The translations under genes and the position numbers were made by a program. From Bretschneidera sinensis (taxonomy: Eukaryota; Streptophyta; Magnoliopsida; Brassicales; Akaniaceae): a stretch of 64,000 nt of DNA. Positions within the stretch are counted from its first letter, which is position 1. Each line of letters begins with the position of its first letter. The notes beneath the pieces are model-generated. The model saw only the letters and a list, made by a program, of their open reading frames with translations, did no database searches and was not told the origin of the DNA. The stretch lies in NCBI GenBank assembly GCA_023935145.1, contig CM043704.1, positions 100,959,373 to 101,023,372 on the forward strand. The letters run 5' to 3'. This document shows positions 22,560 to 32,506 of the stretch, one piece after another.

Positions 22560-23140
22560 TAACTTGAAAATACAAAGAGTAAAAAGCTTACGGTGTAAAA
22601 GAGCCGAAAAAGAAAAATGTGATCTCACACTCACTCTATTACAAGTAAAACTCACTCAAGTGTAGTCTAACTTATACATTGATTGATTACATATTTATAA
22701 TTTTTAAGCGGACTTCAAGTGGTTTGGAATCCGAGTGTGCGGACTTCAAATGGTTTGGAATCCGAGTTTTGATTGCTTTGAAGATAAGATGCATTGTTGG
22801 ACATCTTTGCTTTTTGCTTTTGGACTTTGTGGAAAACTGAAATGCGTTGTCTAGCATCTTTGCTTTTTACTTTTGTGGAAAGGCAAGATGCATTGTAGAG
22901 CATCTTTGCTTTTTACTTTTGGACTTTGTGAAAAAGCGAGATTTGTTGTCGGGCATATTTGCTTTTGCTTTTGCTTTGCCTAGTGTCTCTTGTCATGTTT
23001 TGATGATACGTTATGATAGATCAAACGCATCATATGGGTCTTGAGCAAAATACTATGGAGATTTGATCAGATCATCTTCCAGAGTTTGGGTACTATCGTC
23101 ACTATCAGATATTTGAGATAGTTCTTCCAGTAATGAAGAG
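22560..23140 (-). promoter_or_regulatory. Pararetrovirus promoter region and end of 3' ORF, minus-strand copy (right arm of inverted repeat)
   Basis: On the minus strand, 23,140-23,017 encodes the acidic end of the 3'-terminal virus ORF (ending Asp-Leu-Ser, stop). The repeat array (about 22,975-22,790) and a TATAAATA box (22,699-22,692) follow. The duplicated phrase TTTGGAATCCGAGT at 22,724 and 22,751 shows an extra small duplication. The arm pairs with 22,089-22,545. Confidence 0.65.
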
Positions 23141-23145
23141 GGAAA

Positions 23146-23276
23146 TCTAAGAGAACATCAACATAGCTCTGATACCAAATGTATGCAGGATCAAAAGCAT
23201 GAATAAAAGTATGAATATATGAAAAATATGTTATTCTCTTAGATTTCCCTGTTCATTCTCTATCTCTGTTTTACAA
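23146..23276. other. Rearranged pararetrovirus leader/movement-protein fragments with a primer-site-like 12-mer
   Basis: GGGAAATCTAAGAG at about 23,151 and its reverse complement near 23,236 flank a segment identical in type to 5,040-5,090. On the minus strand, 23,177-23,166 reads TGGTATCAGAGC, exactly the initiator tRNA-Met primer site used by plant pararetroviruses. However, the same stretch on the plus strand resembles movement-protein codons seen near 4,785, so the match may be partly fortuitous. These are scrambled pieces at the virus/host boundary. Confidence 0.45.
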
Positions 23277-23523
23277 TTAAAACATGATATTGATATCACA
23301 GAATCATCTCCCGTTACTTTAGTTTTGCAAACAGCTTGAGTGCAACCTGCAATTGGGCATAGCAATTTCAGTAAAAACATAGAAGACAAACAATCAAAAG
23401 GAGCATCCCTTTAATCAACTAATAATACTTACACATGCCTGAATTCATCTCCTTGGATTCTCTTGACACATGCCTGCAATTATGTAAAAAGTTTCACGCA
23501 CAATTAAAACTCAAATGCCTGGA

Positions 23524-23575
23524 TTTTTTTTTTTTGGGGGGGGGGGGGGGGGGGAGAGGAGGGGAGATAAGATCA
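23524..23575 (+). repeat. T12-G19 homopolymer tract
   Basis: Twelve T (23,524-23,535) are followed by nineteen G (23,536-23,554), then an AG-rich stretch. Such a G run can form G-quadruplex structures. It lies inside intron 3 of the QCR6-like gene, as a C run on the coding strand. Confidence 0.9.
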
Positions 23576-25000
23576 TCATTTCGGATAAAAATGTCAACCC
23601 ACAAGAAAGTTTCCACAATCAAGTCAGGCCACTGGGGAGTTTTTTTTTTCTCTGATAAGTCAAGGCAGGCCATTGATAAATGAGTTAATTAACATATATC
23701 CACTCATCTCTTGGTAACAATGTTTTCTGCTTTTTCTTCAGCTCCTACATTTCCCATTGCACTATTTAGTCTCCACTTCCCATTAAACGTTAGAGCACCA
23801 AAACTTAAAATCATTTAGCATTTTTTTAACAAGTAAATAAATTTTTTGATAAGTAAATCATTCAGCATATTTACGAATGAGCATAACTTCGAGTAAAAAA
23901 TATTTAAAAAATGGGAACTAAACTAAAGCTATTTAATAGATTTTCTGCTTTTTCTTCAGATCCTACATTTCTTATTGCACTACTTAGTCGCCACTTCCCA
24001 TTAAACGACCAAGCACTAGAACTTCAAAAAACAGATAGGATAGATATGCTCTCATACCAATTGATATAGGACCAATTTTATAAATACCATATTGTACTGA
24101 CCGGTATCAACGGTACATACCAATTTTGAGACTAAAGCGGTACCAACACCTCACAGTTTCATAGTACTACCGGTAATTCCGTCCGAAATCGGCATTCTCA
24201 ACAATCTCGTTCTTGGCCCACATGTTAAATTTGTGATCCCGATATAACCGACAACTGATTAAATTCCATAAGGATGCATATTAACCATCCAATTGAACAA
24301 AACAAAGCCACCATTTTTTATAAGAAACAAAACAATGACATCATCGATGTTATTATTCTTGAGTTTTTCTCACGATTGGGTATTTTGGTTCCTCATAATA
24401 ACATCATCGCGATCTCTATTAGAAGAAGAACAAGGAGTTTGGGAGTGAAAATAAGCACTTAATAAACTACCATCATTGCCTTGATAGTGATTAAATAACA
24501 AGAAAGATTTGATGTTACCCATTTGTTGTTGAAGATGAAAAACATATTCAAAAGCAACTCCTCGTCATAATCTTGAGATTGATAAAACAAAGAGTGTTTA
24601 GCTTCTATCGATAATAGATTTTTCATTTTTGTGTTTGAAAGCTTCTAAATTCTAAAAGGTGTGATATTTCATGAGCTACTTTGGGAGACCAAAAGGGAGG
24701 CATTTTTATGAAGAAATGGGTAGCTGATCAGGAAAACAGGTATGTGACGTGAATCATTTTTGAAATTGTTTGGATCATACATTTGGATCCATCGGCAAAA
24801 AGCACGTGTGTTTTACTCTCTTTCAAAAGAAATTTAAAGTCTAGTACTTAATGGGTGGAAAAGGTACAGCAAAGAGGCCTAGGCCCTTGCTCTGTGAATT
24901 TAGTCTATACCAGAACATACAGAACCAATGAGAAAAACGGTACCTCCCCCGATAGGGTATTTATAACCTTGTGTAGTACAGATATGCTATGGTACCAATT
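23575..25000. other. Intronic non-coding DNA with diverged repeats and LTR-end-like signals
   Basis: A segment of about 90 bp (23,710-23,800) recurs at 23,938-24,030 (TTTTCTGCTTTTTCTTCAG...CCATTAAACG). GATATGCTCTCATACCAATTG at 24,048-24,068 and a similar GATATGCTATGGTACCAATT at 24,981-25,000 look, on the minus strand, like LTR ends followed by tRNA-Met-type primer sites. No coding sequence is seen. Confidence 0.4.
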
Positions 25001-25411
25001 TACATAGGACAATAACAAGAAGAATATAGAGAAAAGGGTAGATAAAGGAAAGAAAAAAGGAAATTAGAGGGAAGAACTTGACCATAAGATAGAATGAAAT
25101 ATTAGAGGAAATAGGGGGCAAAGATAAAAGAATTAGAGCAAGAGAAAAGAAAGAACATGATAGAGGAGAAAATCAAACTCAGCCATCTATTCAATAATCA
25201 AGTATAATTAAAACCCTAATAAATGTGCTTTTATATAAGCACCCTAAATAAAATCCCTGATTTCCTAAACTACAATCCCAGGATATTACTACTTGATTCT
25301 CAAGAATAGTATAACTACAAGATAATCCGACAAATATCCCAAAAAATAAAAAATAAAAACCCTAAAATAATAGATAGTACTTGCTTTCCTATTCTATGTC
25401 CCTCCTTATCA
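25001..25411 (-). mobile_element. LTR of a small retroelement family, minus orientation
   Basis: The minus strand from 25,411 (TGATAAGGAGGGACATAG) to about 25,001 matches 26,569-27,065 on the plus strand along its length (for example AGGAAAGCAA, TATTTTAGGGTTTT, ATTCTTGAGAATCAAGTAG, TTAGGGTGCTTATATAA). A TATATAA is at about 25,232-25,238 reversed. A primer-site-like sequence follows its outer end. Confidence 0.6.
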
Positions 25412-25419
25412 GAGCTATC

Positions 25420-26520
25420 CCTTGAAACCCAAATTCCTCTAAATCTGATTCCACTGCATGGGACCCTAGCAAGAATGGCCTCTTTGACTCAAATTCCATC
25501 TATTCACTGATTGAGAATGTTAACTCCGAAAACATCTCTCCTTTTAATGGGATTTGGAAGATTAACTCTTGGCCAAAAATCCTTTTTTTCCCCTTTTGTT
25601 GGCAGTCTTGGAAAGAACTCCCTGCAAAGCCTACCTGCACCGTATTGGATTCCTTGAAAATAACCTCTGCCCAAACCGCCAAACAGCCCTGAAACCACCC
25701 TCCAAATCCTTGGCGACTGCCCCCCTTGCTCAAAAATTTGGCGTTCCACTGGCTGCATCAACACTGATTTCTTCCAAACGCATATCTCTACTTTGCTTCT
25801 GACTAAATCCTCCTCCAGTTTCACTACCAATTTGGGTCTTCTTTGGTCTTCCCTTTTCCCTTTTATTTGCTGGTTTCTTCGGTGTTCTAGAAACAAAAAA
25901 TATTTTGAACCAGAACCTTTCCACCAACCAAACATCGTCAACCTTGCAATTTACCATGCTTGGGAGTGGCAAGCCACGGTCGGTAAGCCCATGAACTTGA
26001 TCAAGAGTAATTGTCTCCATGTTAGATGGACTCCTCCAGCAACTGGTTTTGTTAAGTTAAACACTGATGGTTCTCTTCAAGGAAAGCTTGTTGGCGCAGG
26101 TGGTGTACTCCATGGTAGCAATGGCAAGTGGATTAAGGGGTTTAGCAAGGGACCTACAGCAGCATTGCTCTTGAACTATGGGGACTGCATTGTGGTTTGG
26201 AGCTTGCCATCTCTCTGGGCTATGAGCACATTGAGATTGAGTTGGATTGCAAAGTTGCAGTCAATTTAATTCATGCTGGTGTAAATCACAGCCTCCCTCT
26301 AAGCACTCTCATTGACACACGCAGATCACAGACTACCTCACACGTCGAGTTTTCGATCAGATATGTCTATAGGGAAGCAAACTCCTGTGCGGATGATCTC
26401 GCCAAAAATGCTTGTAACTGTGATGATGATATTTTGTGCATGGACGATCCTCCAGATTTTATTATGGATGTTTTCTATGCTGACAAGATTGGGGTTTCAT
26501 ACCCAAGGAAGAATGTATAA
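25420..26520 (+). pseudogene. LINE fragment: zf-RVT and RNase H-like C-terminus
   Basis: Plus-strand frames contain two domains typical of the 3' end of plant LINE polyproteins. The zinc-finger-like RVT domain is at 25,440-25,740 (an Ile-Trp-Lys motif, the Tyr-Leu-His-Arg-Ile-Gly motif, a Cys-Pro-Asn-Arg-Gln segment). The RNase H-like domain runs from about 26,020 (Lys-Leu-Asn-Thr-Asp-Gly-Ser) through 26,197-26,517 (Glu-Leu-Asp-Cys-Lys, Arg-Glu-Ala-Asn-Ser-Cys-Ala-Asp). The two RNase H halves are in different frames around 26,170, so it is broken. It is also possible that this is a relic of a single-domain RNase H-like gene, but the upstream zf-RVT favours a 5'-truncated LINE. Confidence 0.75.
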
Positions 26521-26568
26521 TCTATGTTTGCCTTTCCTACCAAAAAAAACTAGACCTCGAGAATCAAT

Positions 26569-27065
26569 TGATGTAGAAAAGGAAAGCAATAGTTTATTAT
26601 TTTGGGTTTTAGGGTTATTTGTGGGATTAAATTGTAATCATACTATTCTAGTATTCATGAGACATGTTAGTAATATTCTAGGATTTTAGTTTAGAAAATT
26701 AGGAATTTTATTTAAGATTTTATTATATTTCCTTGTTTAGTTATTAGGGTGCCTATATAACAGCACATCTATAAGGAATCTAATTAGACTTAGATTATAG
26801 AATAAACTATTGTGTTTGGTTATCTTCTTCTCTTTTATCTCTCCTCTACGGTTCTTCCTTTCTCTTACCATAATTCTACTATCTTCGTCTCTTATTTCCC
26901 CTAATATTCTCCTTTTCTCTTAAATCAAGTTCTAGTTATCTCCTCTTTCTTCTTCTTATCTATTGTTCTTCTCTTCTGTCCCTACTATTCCTCTTCTCGT
27001 TCCCTTATTTCTCTTCTTTTCTCTTTCTATCTCTGTCTTCCCTTTTGGTTACTTGTCTTACATCA
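26569..27065 (+). mobile_element. LTR of the same small retroelement family, plus orientation
   Basis: It starts TGATGTAG, ends TTACATCA at 27,065, and is followed by TGGTATGAAAGA, which is like the tRNA-Met primer site. TATATAA lies at 26,754-26,760, followed by a pyrimidine-rich tract of roughly 250 bp. It pairs with 25,001-25,411 as an inverted repeat around the LINE fragment. Confidence 0.65.
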
Positions 27066-27299
27066 CTTGGTATGAAAGACATCATTCTTATTCATCCACC
27101 ATGCAAAACCAGCAAATGATAAGATATAGCAAAGCAAAATACATCAGTTAACTGTTGTACTCAAGTCTAAATGACCAAAATGCAAATAGTCTACAACACA
27201 CCTGATATTCAAGTAACGGTTTCACACACTTTGGCTTGCAAGACTCTTCAAGATCCTTCTTCGGATCAACAGGTTCCTCATCTGCCCTGTAATTATTGG

Positions 27300-28720
27300 A
27301 AAGGAAAAGGAGGGAAGCTGATCATCTTTTGATAGACATCACAAATAAAGCAAACAACTGCACCCAAGTAAAAGTGATTGCACAATTTTATGGTTTTATT
27401 TGAACTACCAATGCTGTTTGAAAAGCAAAGAGAAAGGAAACAAGCACTCAAAAAATTTAAGAGGAAAAGAGGCAACTAGTCGCTTCTATCAAAGCTGCGA
27501 GTTCATGAGCAAGTGAATGAAAAGTATCGTTCTAAATGATTTTCATTTCGATCTATTTTTGAATAATTTAAGTTCATAAGATGATCATCTAGCATGATCT
27601 AGAAACTTGGGTATTTAATTGCCATTAATCATAAACTATCTATTTTTTCCACTTACAAGATGGTGTAAAGCAATAGGAGCTTTGGGATCAAGGGTAAAGA
27701 ATAATGAACAAATAATTCCCTATCACAGGGAAGTAGCATTCCCTATCTCACGGAAGCAATCTTTTATCAAGCTAAAAAAATCAATCCATGACAACCATTT
27801 AACTGCAATTCAATTAAAGAAAGAAAAAGTTGAGCTATTGTTGAAGATTTTCATTACCAGGATTAAAAGGATGTGTAAATGAACTATAAAACCAACAAGA
27901 ACTGGAGAAAATATGAAGCAATTTCATCATCAAAGATTTTACGAATGGACAAGGCAATTAACGGCAGGCTATTATTTCTCTCTTTTTTGTTTTTGATAAG
28001 TAGTATGGCATGCCAAATGATATTAAAGCTTTGGAGAAAGATGCTACCATAGTATTAATTCAGATACCAATTTAAATATTTGTATTATTCCTACCCAAGG
28101 CAAATAGAAATAAAAATAAACAGATCGCCTGGAAGATGATAAAAATCATGATGATGCAACTTGAATGCTTGAAGAATGATAGAGGGATTAAGGAATAAGT
28201 GGAAAGGGCAAACACTGAATGGTTGAACTTGATACGTGGTAAGTTACATAATGCTGACATTTAAGAATGAACAATAACAATAAAATGAAACTTGCATGTT
28301 CTTTAAACCTTTCAGAAGGTAGATTAATCTCTTATCAAAAAAAGTAAAGTAGATTAATCTCCAAATTGGGTGTCAAAACAACAAGCTCAGAACAATTTAA
28401 CCATATGAACACATAAGAATCAGCAGTACTATCTGCACTTAAACAGCACGTCCTGTGGTCCATTCTGCCCCAGGGGTAACCTTTTAGTCCTGGATGCTTA
28501 AGTGTCGATAATCAGGATACAAAGAGCACATAGGGGGTGCTGTTTTCGGGATGTAAGTAGTATTAGCCTATTAGAAAAATTGTTCTATCAGTTATGAGCT
28601 TCAAGCAATAACCTTTAAAAAAAATTATAAGCTATAAGCAAGTGGTTAACACGTGGAAAACAATTTTCTTTCTCAACTGACATAGTGAAACCTACAATTT
28701 TATGCAACAATGGATTTATA
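27300..28720. other. Intron 2 of the QCR6-like gene, AT-rich, nothing recognised
   Basis: The sequence is AT-rich without a coding frame of substance. Short open frames lack recognisable motifs. Confidence 0.5.
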
Positions 28721-28726
28721 TCAAAA

Positions 28727-29667
28727 TCAGTGTTTTCAGAGGCAAGGGTGTTGGGCGAGGTGCTCAATGAGGCGAACTGTAAGTCTCGAGGCGTTGGGGT
28801 GTAAGTCTTTTGAAACGTTGGGGCATTTTAAATAAAATAATATTAATTAAATTATAAAAATATTAAAAAATTGAAATAATATAAATAAATTAATTATCAA
28901 TAAACTTTACTAACTTAATACCTATGAATGAATATTTATAAAATATTTTTACACAAATATCAAACAATTTGATGAAAATTTTAATCACATATAATATTAG
29001 ACGTACACTATCATTTGTTGCAAATGTATCCATCAATTTACACTATGGTCCTCCAACATAGTGGTTTCATTTGTAATGACGTCCAATTAAAATGTTGAAA
29101 ATTTAAAATTCTGACCTAAAATGTTGAAAATCCGGGTAAATCTTTTGAATTTTTTGGGGCGTTTTGACTTTTACTAAAATAATATTAATTAATTAATTAG
29201 AATAGTAAAATAAAAATAATTTAATTTTTAATTAATTAATTATTTTTTATCAAAGTTTAATACGTTACTAACTCTCTATAGTCTGATAATTATAATTTTA
29301 TAAATATTAATATATATTTATATATAAATTATATAAAGTATAACTTATATTTATATATTGTTGTAATTTGTAAGTGATTAATTAAATAGTTTGTAATTAT
29401 TGTTAAACTAGATAACATGTATTATATATTTATGAAGTGTAATAATATCACACCAAGGTATTAGCTCAGTAGTAAGTTCTATGACCCTTTAAATCATGAG
29501 TTCGAGCCGCATCGCAGAGAAGAAGATTTAGGAGGGACTGGGCTGACCAAAACGACGTCGTTTTGGTTAAATGGACTGATATATTTGACCCAAAACGAAG
29601 TCGTTTTGAGGTTACAAAAAAAAGCTCCCCCAACAATCACGCCCATGGGCGTTTTTTAAAACACTGA
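28727..29667. mobile_element. Non-autonomous TIR element, 941 bp, in an intron
   Basis: Perfect 10-bp terminal inverted repeats TCAGTGTTTT (28,727-28,736) and AAAACACTGA (29,658-29,667) are flanked by TCAAAA at 28,721-28,726 and 29,668-29,673. The interior is AT-rich. It includes two related segments with GGGGC(A/G)TTTT...AATAATATTAATTAA (28,820 and 29,156) and subterminal GC-rich ends (GGGCG near both ends). No transposase is present. The 6-bp duplication is not diagnostic; hAT (usually 8 bp) or an unclassified family are options. Confidence 0.65.
29456..29521 (+). other. tRNA-like segment with pol III A and B box motifs
   Basis: TAGCTCAGTAG (29,462-29,472) fits the tRNA A box, and GAGTTCGAGCC (29,498-29,508) fits the B box; the spacing is like that of a tRNA. 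The acceptor stem and anticodon arm do not pair well, so it is not a functional tRNA gene. It is best read as a tRNA-derived SINE head or relic carried inside the TIR element. Confidence 0.5.
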
Positions 29668-29673
29668 TCAAAA

Positions 29674-31040
29674 TGATTGTGTCAGACTTTATGATTCTGC
29701 ACAAGAATGTTCTTAATACCTGCAAATAACTATCGCAAGTATCCTAATTTAAATTACAAATACGGTTACATAAATCTTAAAATTGGTATTGGAATCAAGC
29801 CTCTTGATCCAATTATGAAAAGTAAAAGTTCATATGATGAAGGATTTAAACTAGTAGTGTAATAGTGTAAATACAAGCACCTATAGATGTTATTAGAAGA
29901 ATATGGCATTTCTTGACTACTCTTTTACTGAGTTGCAAAATACTTTGCAGACTCAAATACTTGTAATAAAATTAAATTGCTTTAATTTGTAATGCCAATG
30001 CCCAAGGATGCTAAGTAGGTAAGTTTTGATCCTGCTAATCAACTTTCCCAACATAGCCAAAGATCAGTCAAGAAATATTAAACCTCAATCTAGTGATGTA
30101 AACCTTACCAAAAGAAAACAAAGTTGCTAAAATTTCTCGTGCACTTAATCCAACATGTTCATCTCTTTATCCAAGTATAATGATATGGTAGATATTTCTA
30201 TGTGACTCTAATCATCTTTCCTACAACAAGTCTCTTTATCGCTTAGATTAGCTCTCTCAAAAGCTAGCTCTTCACCTAATATTACTTGAGGACATTTATT
30301 GAAGAGGCAGATCTAAAGACTTATCCCCTAGCATTTACCTTATGCACAAAACTAACTACAAGATAGGACAGTCTTCTTCTTTGCTTCCACTGCTCTACAA
30401 CCTCCTCCACTTGATCCTCACATTCCATAATGTCAAACTCTCATTGTCTCTACTTAATATTTTTTTTAAATGAAAAAAAAATTAACAACTATTTCACACC
30501 TGGTAAAAGAAAAATAGAATAATGTTGAAAATGCTGGCAGATCTTCGACTGCTACTAGGAAAAGAGTGATGTTGTTAGTTAACTTTTGGGCCTCTATATT
30601 TAAAGACTCAATTGGTCAAAATTTTCAAAGTTTTAAACGCCCACTCTCACTCTTGTTCTCATAGATCAGTGGAGGCAACTGCCAACTCCACTGATCATAC
30701 TTATTTGCAATTTGAAAGGATTGTATTTATTTATGTCCCATTCTCTATTAACTCATAAATGTTTCGGCGTAGCATGTATGGTTCCTAAAGTAACATAAAA
30801 GCAAGGAAAACATAACAAACTGCATCCAACAAAACAAGAATTCAGTGATGTGCATAACTAAACAAATAAAACTTAACCAGGAAAGAAAGGCGCATACAAA
30901 ATCACCAGATTTTTAATTGCACTTTACTTAAAAGTATACATACAGAAATGATGAGCCTAAGTGTCAAACCAAACTCATGTAACTTGAAACAAAAGAAATA
31001 AAAAAATAAAAAGAGCAAGTGTATAACTGAGAACTGAAGT
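29674..31040. other. Remainder of intron 2 of the QCR6-like gene, non-coding
   Basis: AT-rich DNA with no gene or clear repeat recognised. Confidence 0.5.
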
Positions 31041-31046
31041 GCTTAC

Positions 31047-31850
31047 ATGGAAAATGAAGACAAGTCAAACAAGTAAACAGGCGGAGAAGCTGGTCCGGTC
31101 ACCTGACATAAGACATCACATAAATAGAAAGCCAATCATCAGCATTATTTTGATTTTGAATCAAACAAAAGGATTGAAATAAAGTACTCATTTCGATGTA
31201 AAATAACCGGAAAACCCATCACTTGCTCATAGAATTGCCATCAAATGACAATGATTCTCTGTATGCACAATTCACAACATAAATTTGCCCTACTCTTTAA
31301 ACATCTTAGTTTATCTTGTCAAAACCACTTTATCGCGTGCCACTCTAGCAACTCTCTAACCTCACTTGTTCTCTCTTCTCTCTCTCAAAGCCACACCGAT
31401 CTCTCCTTTCTCTGTCGAAACCGGTACACACCCAAGCCACAATACCTCTCCTCCCTATCTTCTCGCTCACCCTCTAAGATGGGTGGAGGCTCTAAACAGC
31501 TAATCTGCTTACACTTCAAAGAAACCAAACCAACATCCAAATTAGCGATTGAACCAAAGTTGTAGGATACACGGATATTGAGAGATCGAGAGCTTAGATA
31601 ATGAGATCCTTCTAGGGTTGATTCTAGAAGGCTCGGATATGGAACCGAGTTAATGAAGCGACAGTGGCAGCGCAATTCTCCGATAGGAAAAAGAAGAGAG
31701 ACATGAGAAAAGAATCGAAAATAAATAAATAAAAACCCTGACATGAGCGTTACATACCTTTGGATCTGGAACCGAGTTAGGCGAAGAAGTGGCTGTGCAG
31801 TTCTCGTCGAAGAAGAATAAGAAATGTAAGAGACGTGAGCAAAAATATAC
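31047..31850 (-). promoter_or_regulatory. Leader exons and probable promoter-proximal region of the QCR6-like gene
   Basis: Exon 31,102-31,047 is preceded by CAG and followed by GTAAGC. An upstream leader exon ends at 31,758 before GTATGT. Within the intervening intron (about 31,600-31,690) lies a diverged copy of the leader exon (GAGAATTGCGCTGCCACT versus GAGAACTGCACAGCCACT), so the leader exon was tandemly duplicated. The start codon is split AT|G across the next intron. The transcription start is not visible. Confidence 0.55.
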
Positions 31851-31984
31851 TGTACTGTATTTAGCGTTAGACCTAGGGTTAAGTCAATTCTTTTTTTCTT
31901 TTACAGCTCGTCACAAGTTGTACTCCAATCAAACAAATTTTATACGTTTACTGTTTTGAAAAATATTTTCTGTTTCCCTTCCAC

Positions 31985-32458
31985 AAAAAAAAAAAAAAAA
32001 AAAAAACTGCTTTTGTTTCTTATTTTTAAAGAATATAAACAGCTTCATTTCTTTCCTTTTTTTATTTTTTTTGAAAGCACGTTCGGGACGGAAACAGTTA
32101 GAATCTGTTTGAAATTGTAGAAAAAAATAATTTATCACTTAACCAATATTACATTATAATTTAATATTCAAGTTATATTTCAAAAATAAATTATTTAGTA
32201 TTCTTTTATTTCGGATTAACATCCTCTCTAGTGATACGAGAAAAAATTTCTTCAAATTACAGAAAAAGTTCATCTCATGTTTCAATTTAAATTTTTGATA
32301 GAAAAGTACTGATATAAACTTAAATACGTGGAATGACTAAAAAGAATATATTGGATCTGATATTTGTTTTTTTATTGATTGATTGCTTTTTCAACCTATT
32401 TTAGTTAACCAATTTTTTAGATTTACTGAAAATATAAATTAATATATTAAATTTATAA

Positions 32459-32506
<48 letters not shown>

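Larger units (their letters stand above)
23314..31850 (-). pseudogene. QCR6: Mitochondrial cytochrome b-c1 complex subunit 6 (hinge protein) gene, apparently broken by a deletion
   Basis: Minus-strand exons with GT-AG borders encode the small acidic hinge protein that helps cytochrome c1 bind cytochrome c in complex III. They are a non-coding leader ending at 31,758; 31,102-31,047 ending in AT; 27,286-27,202 (starts G, completing the ATG, then Ala-Asp-Glu-Glu-Pro-Val-Asp-Pro-Lys-Lys); 23,473-23,433 (Ala-Cys-Val-Lys-Arg-Ile-Gln-Gly-Asp-Glu); and 23,346-23,314 (ends Leu-Phe-Ala-Lys-Leu-Lys, stop). The plant protein is about 69 residues. The second coding exon is only 41 nt and lacks about 16 codons (including His-Cys-Thr-Gly and the last Cys pair); the loss is not a multiple of three, so the last exon is out of frame. 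Introns 2 and 3 are each about 3.7 kb and full of mobile DNA. It may still be transcribed, but it should not make a normal hinge protein. Confidence 0.75.

Noticed and set aside
29456..29521. Functional tRNA gene
   Set aside because: A and B boxes are present but the stems do not pair as a cloverleaf and no terminal CCA-proximal stem is seen.
31245..31744. Opposing open frames of 106 and 119 codons
   Set aside because: They fall in the leader intron of the QCR6-like gene, mirror each other on opposite strands and show no recognisable domain.
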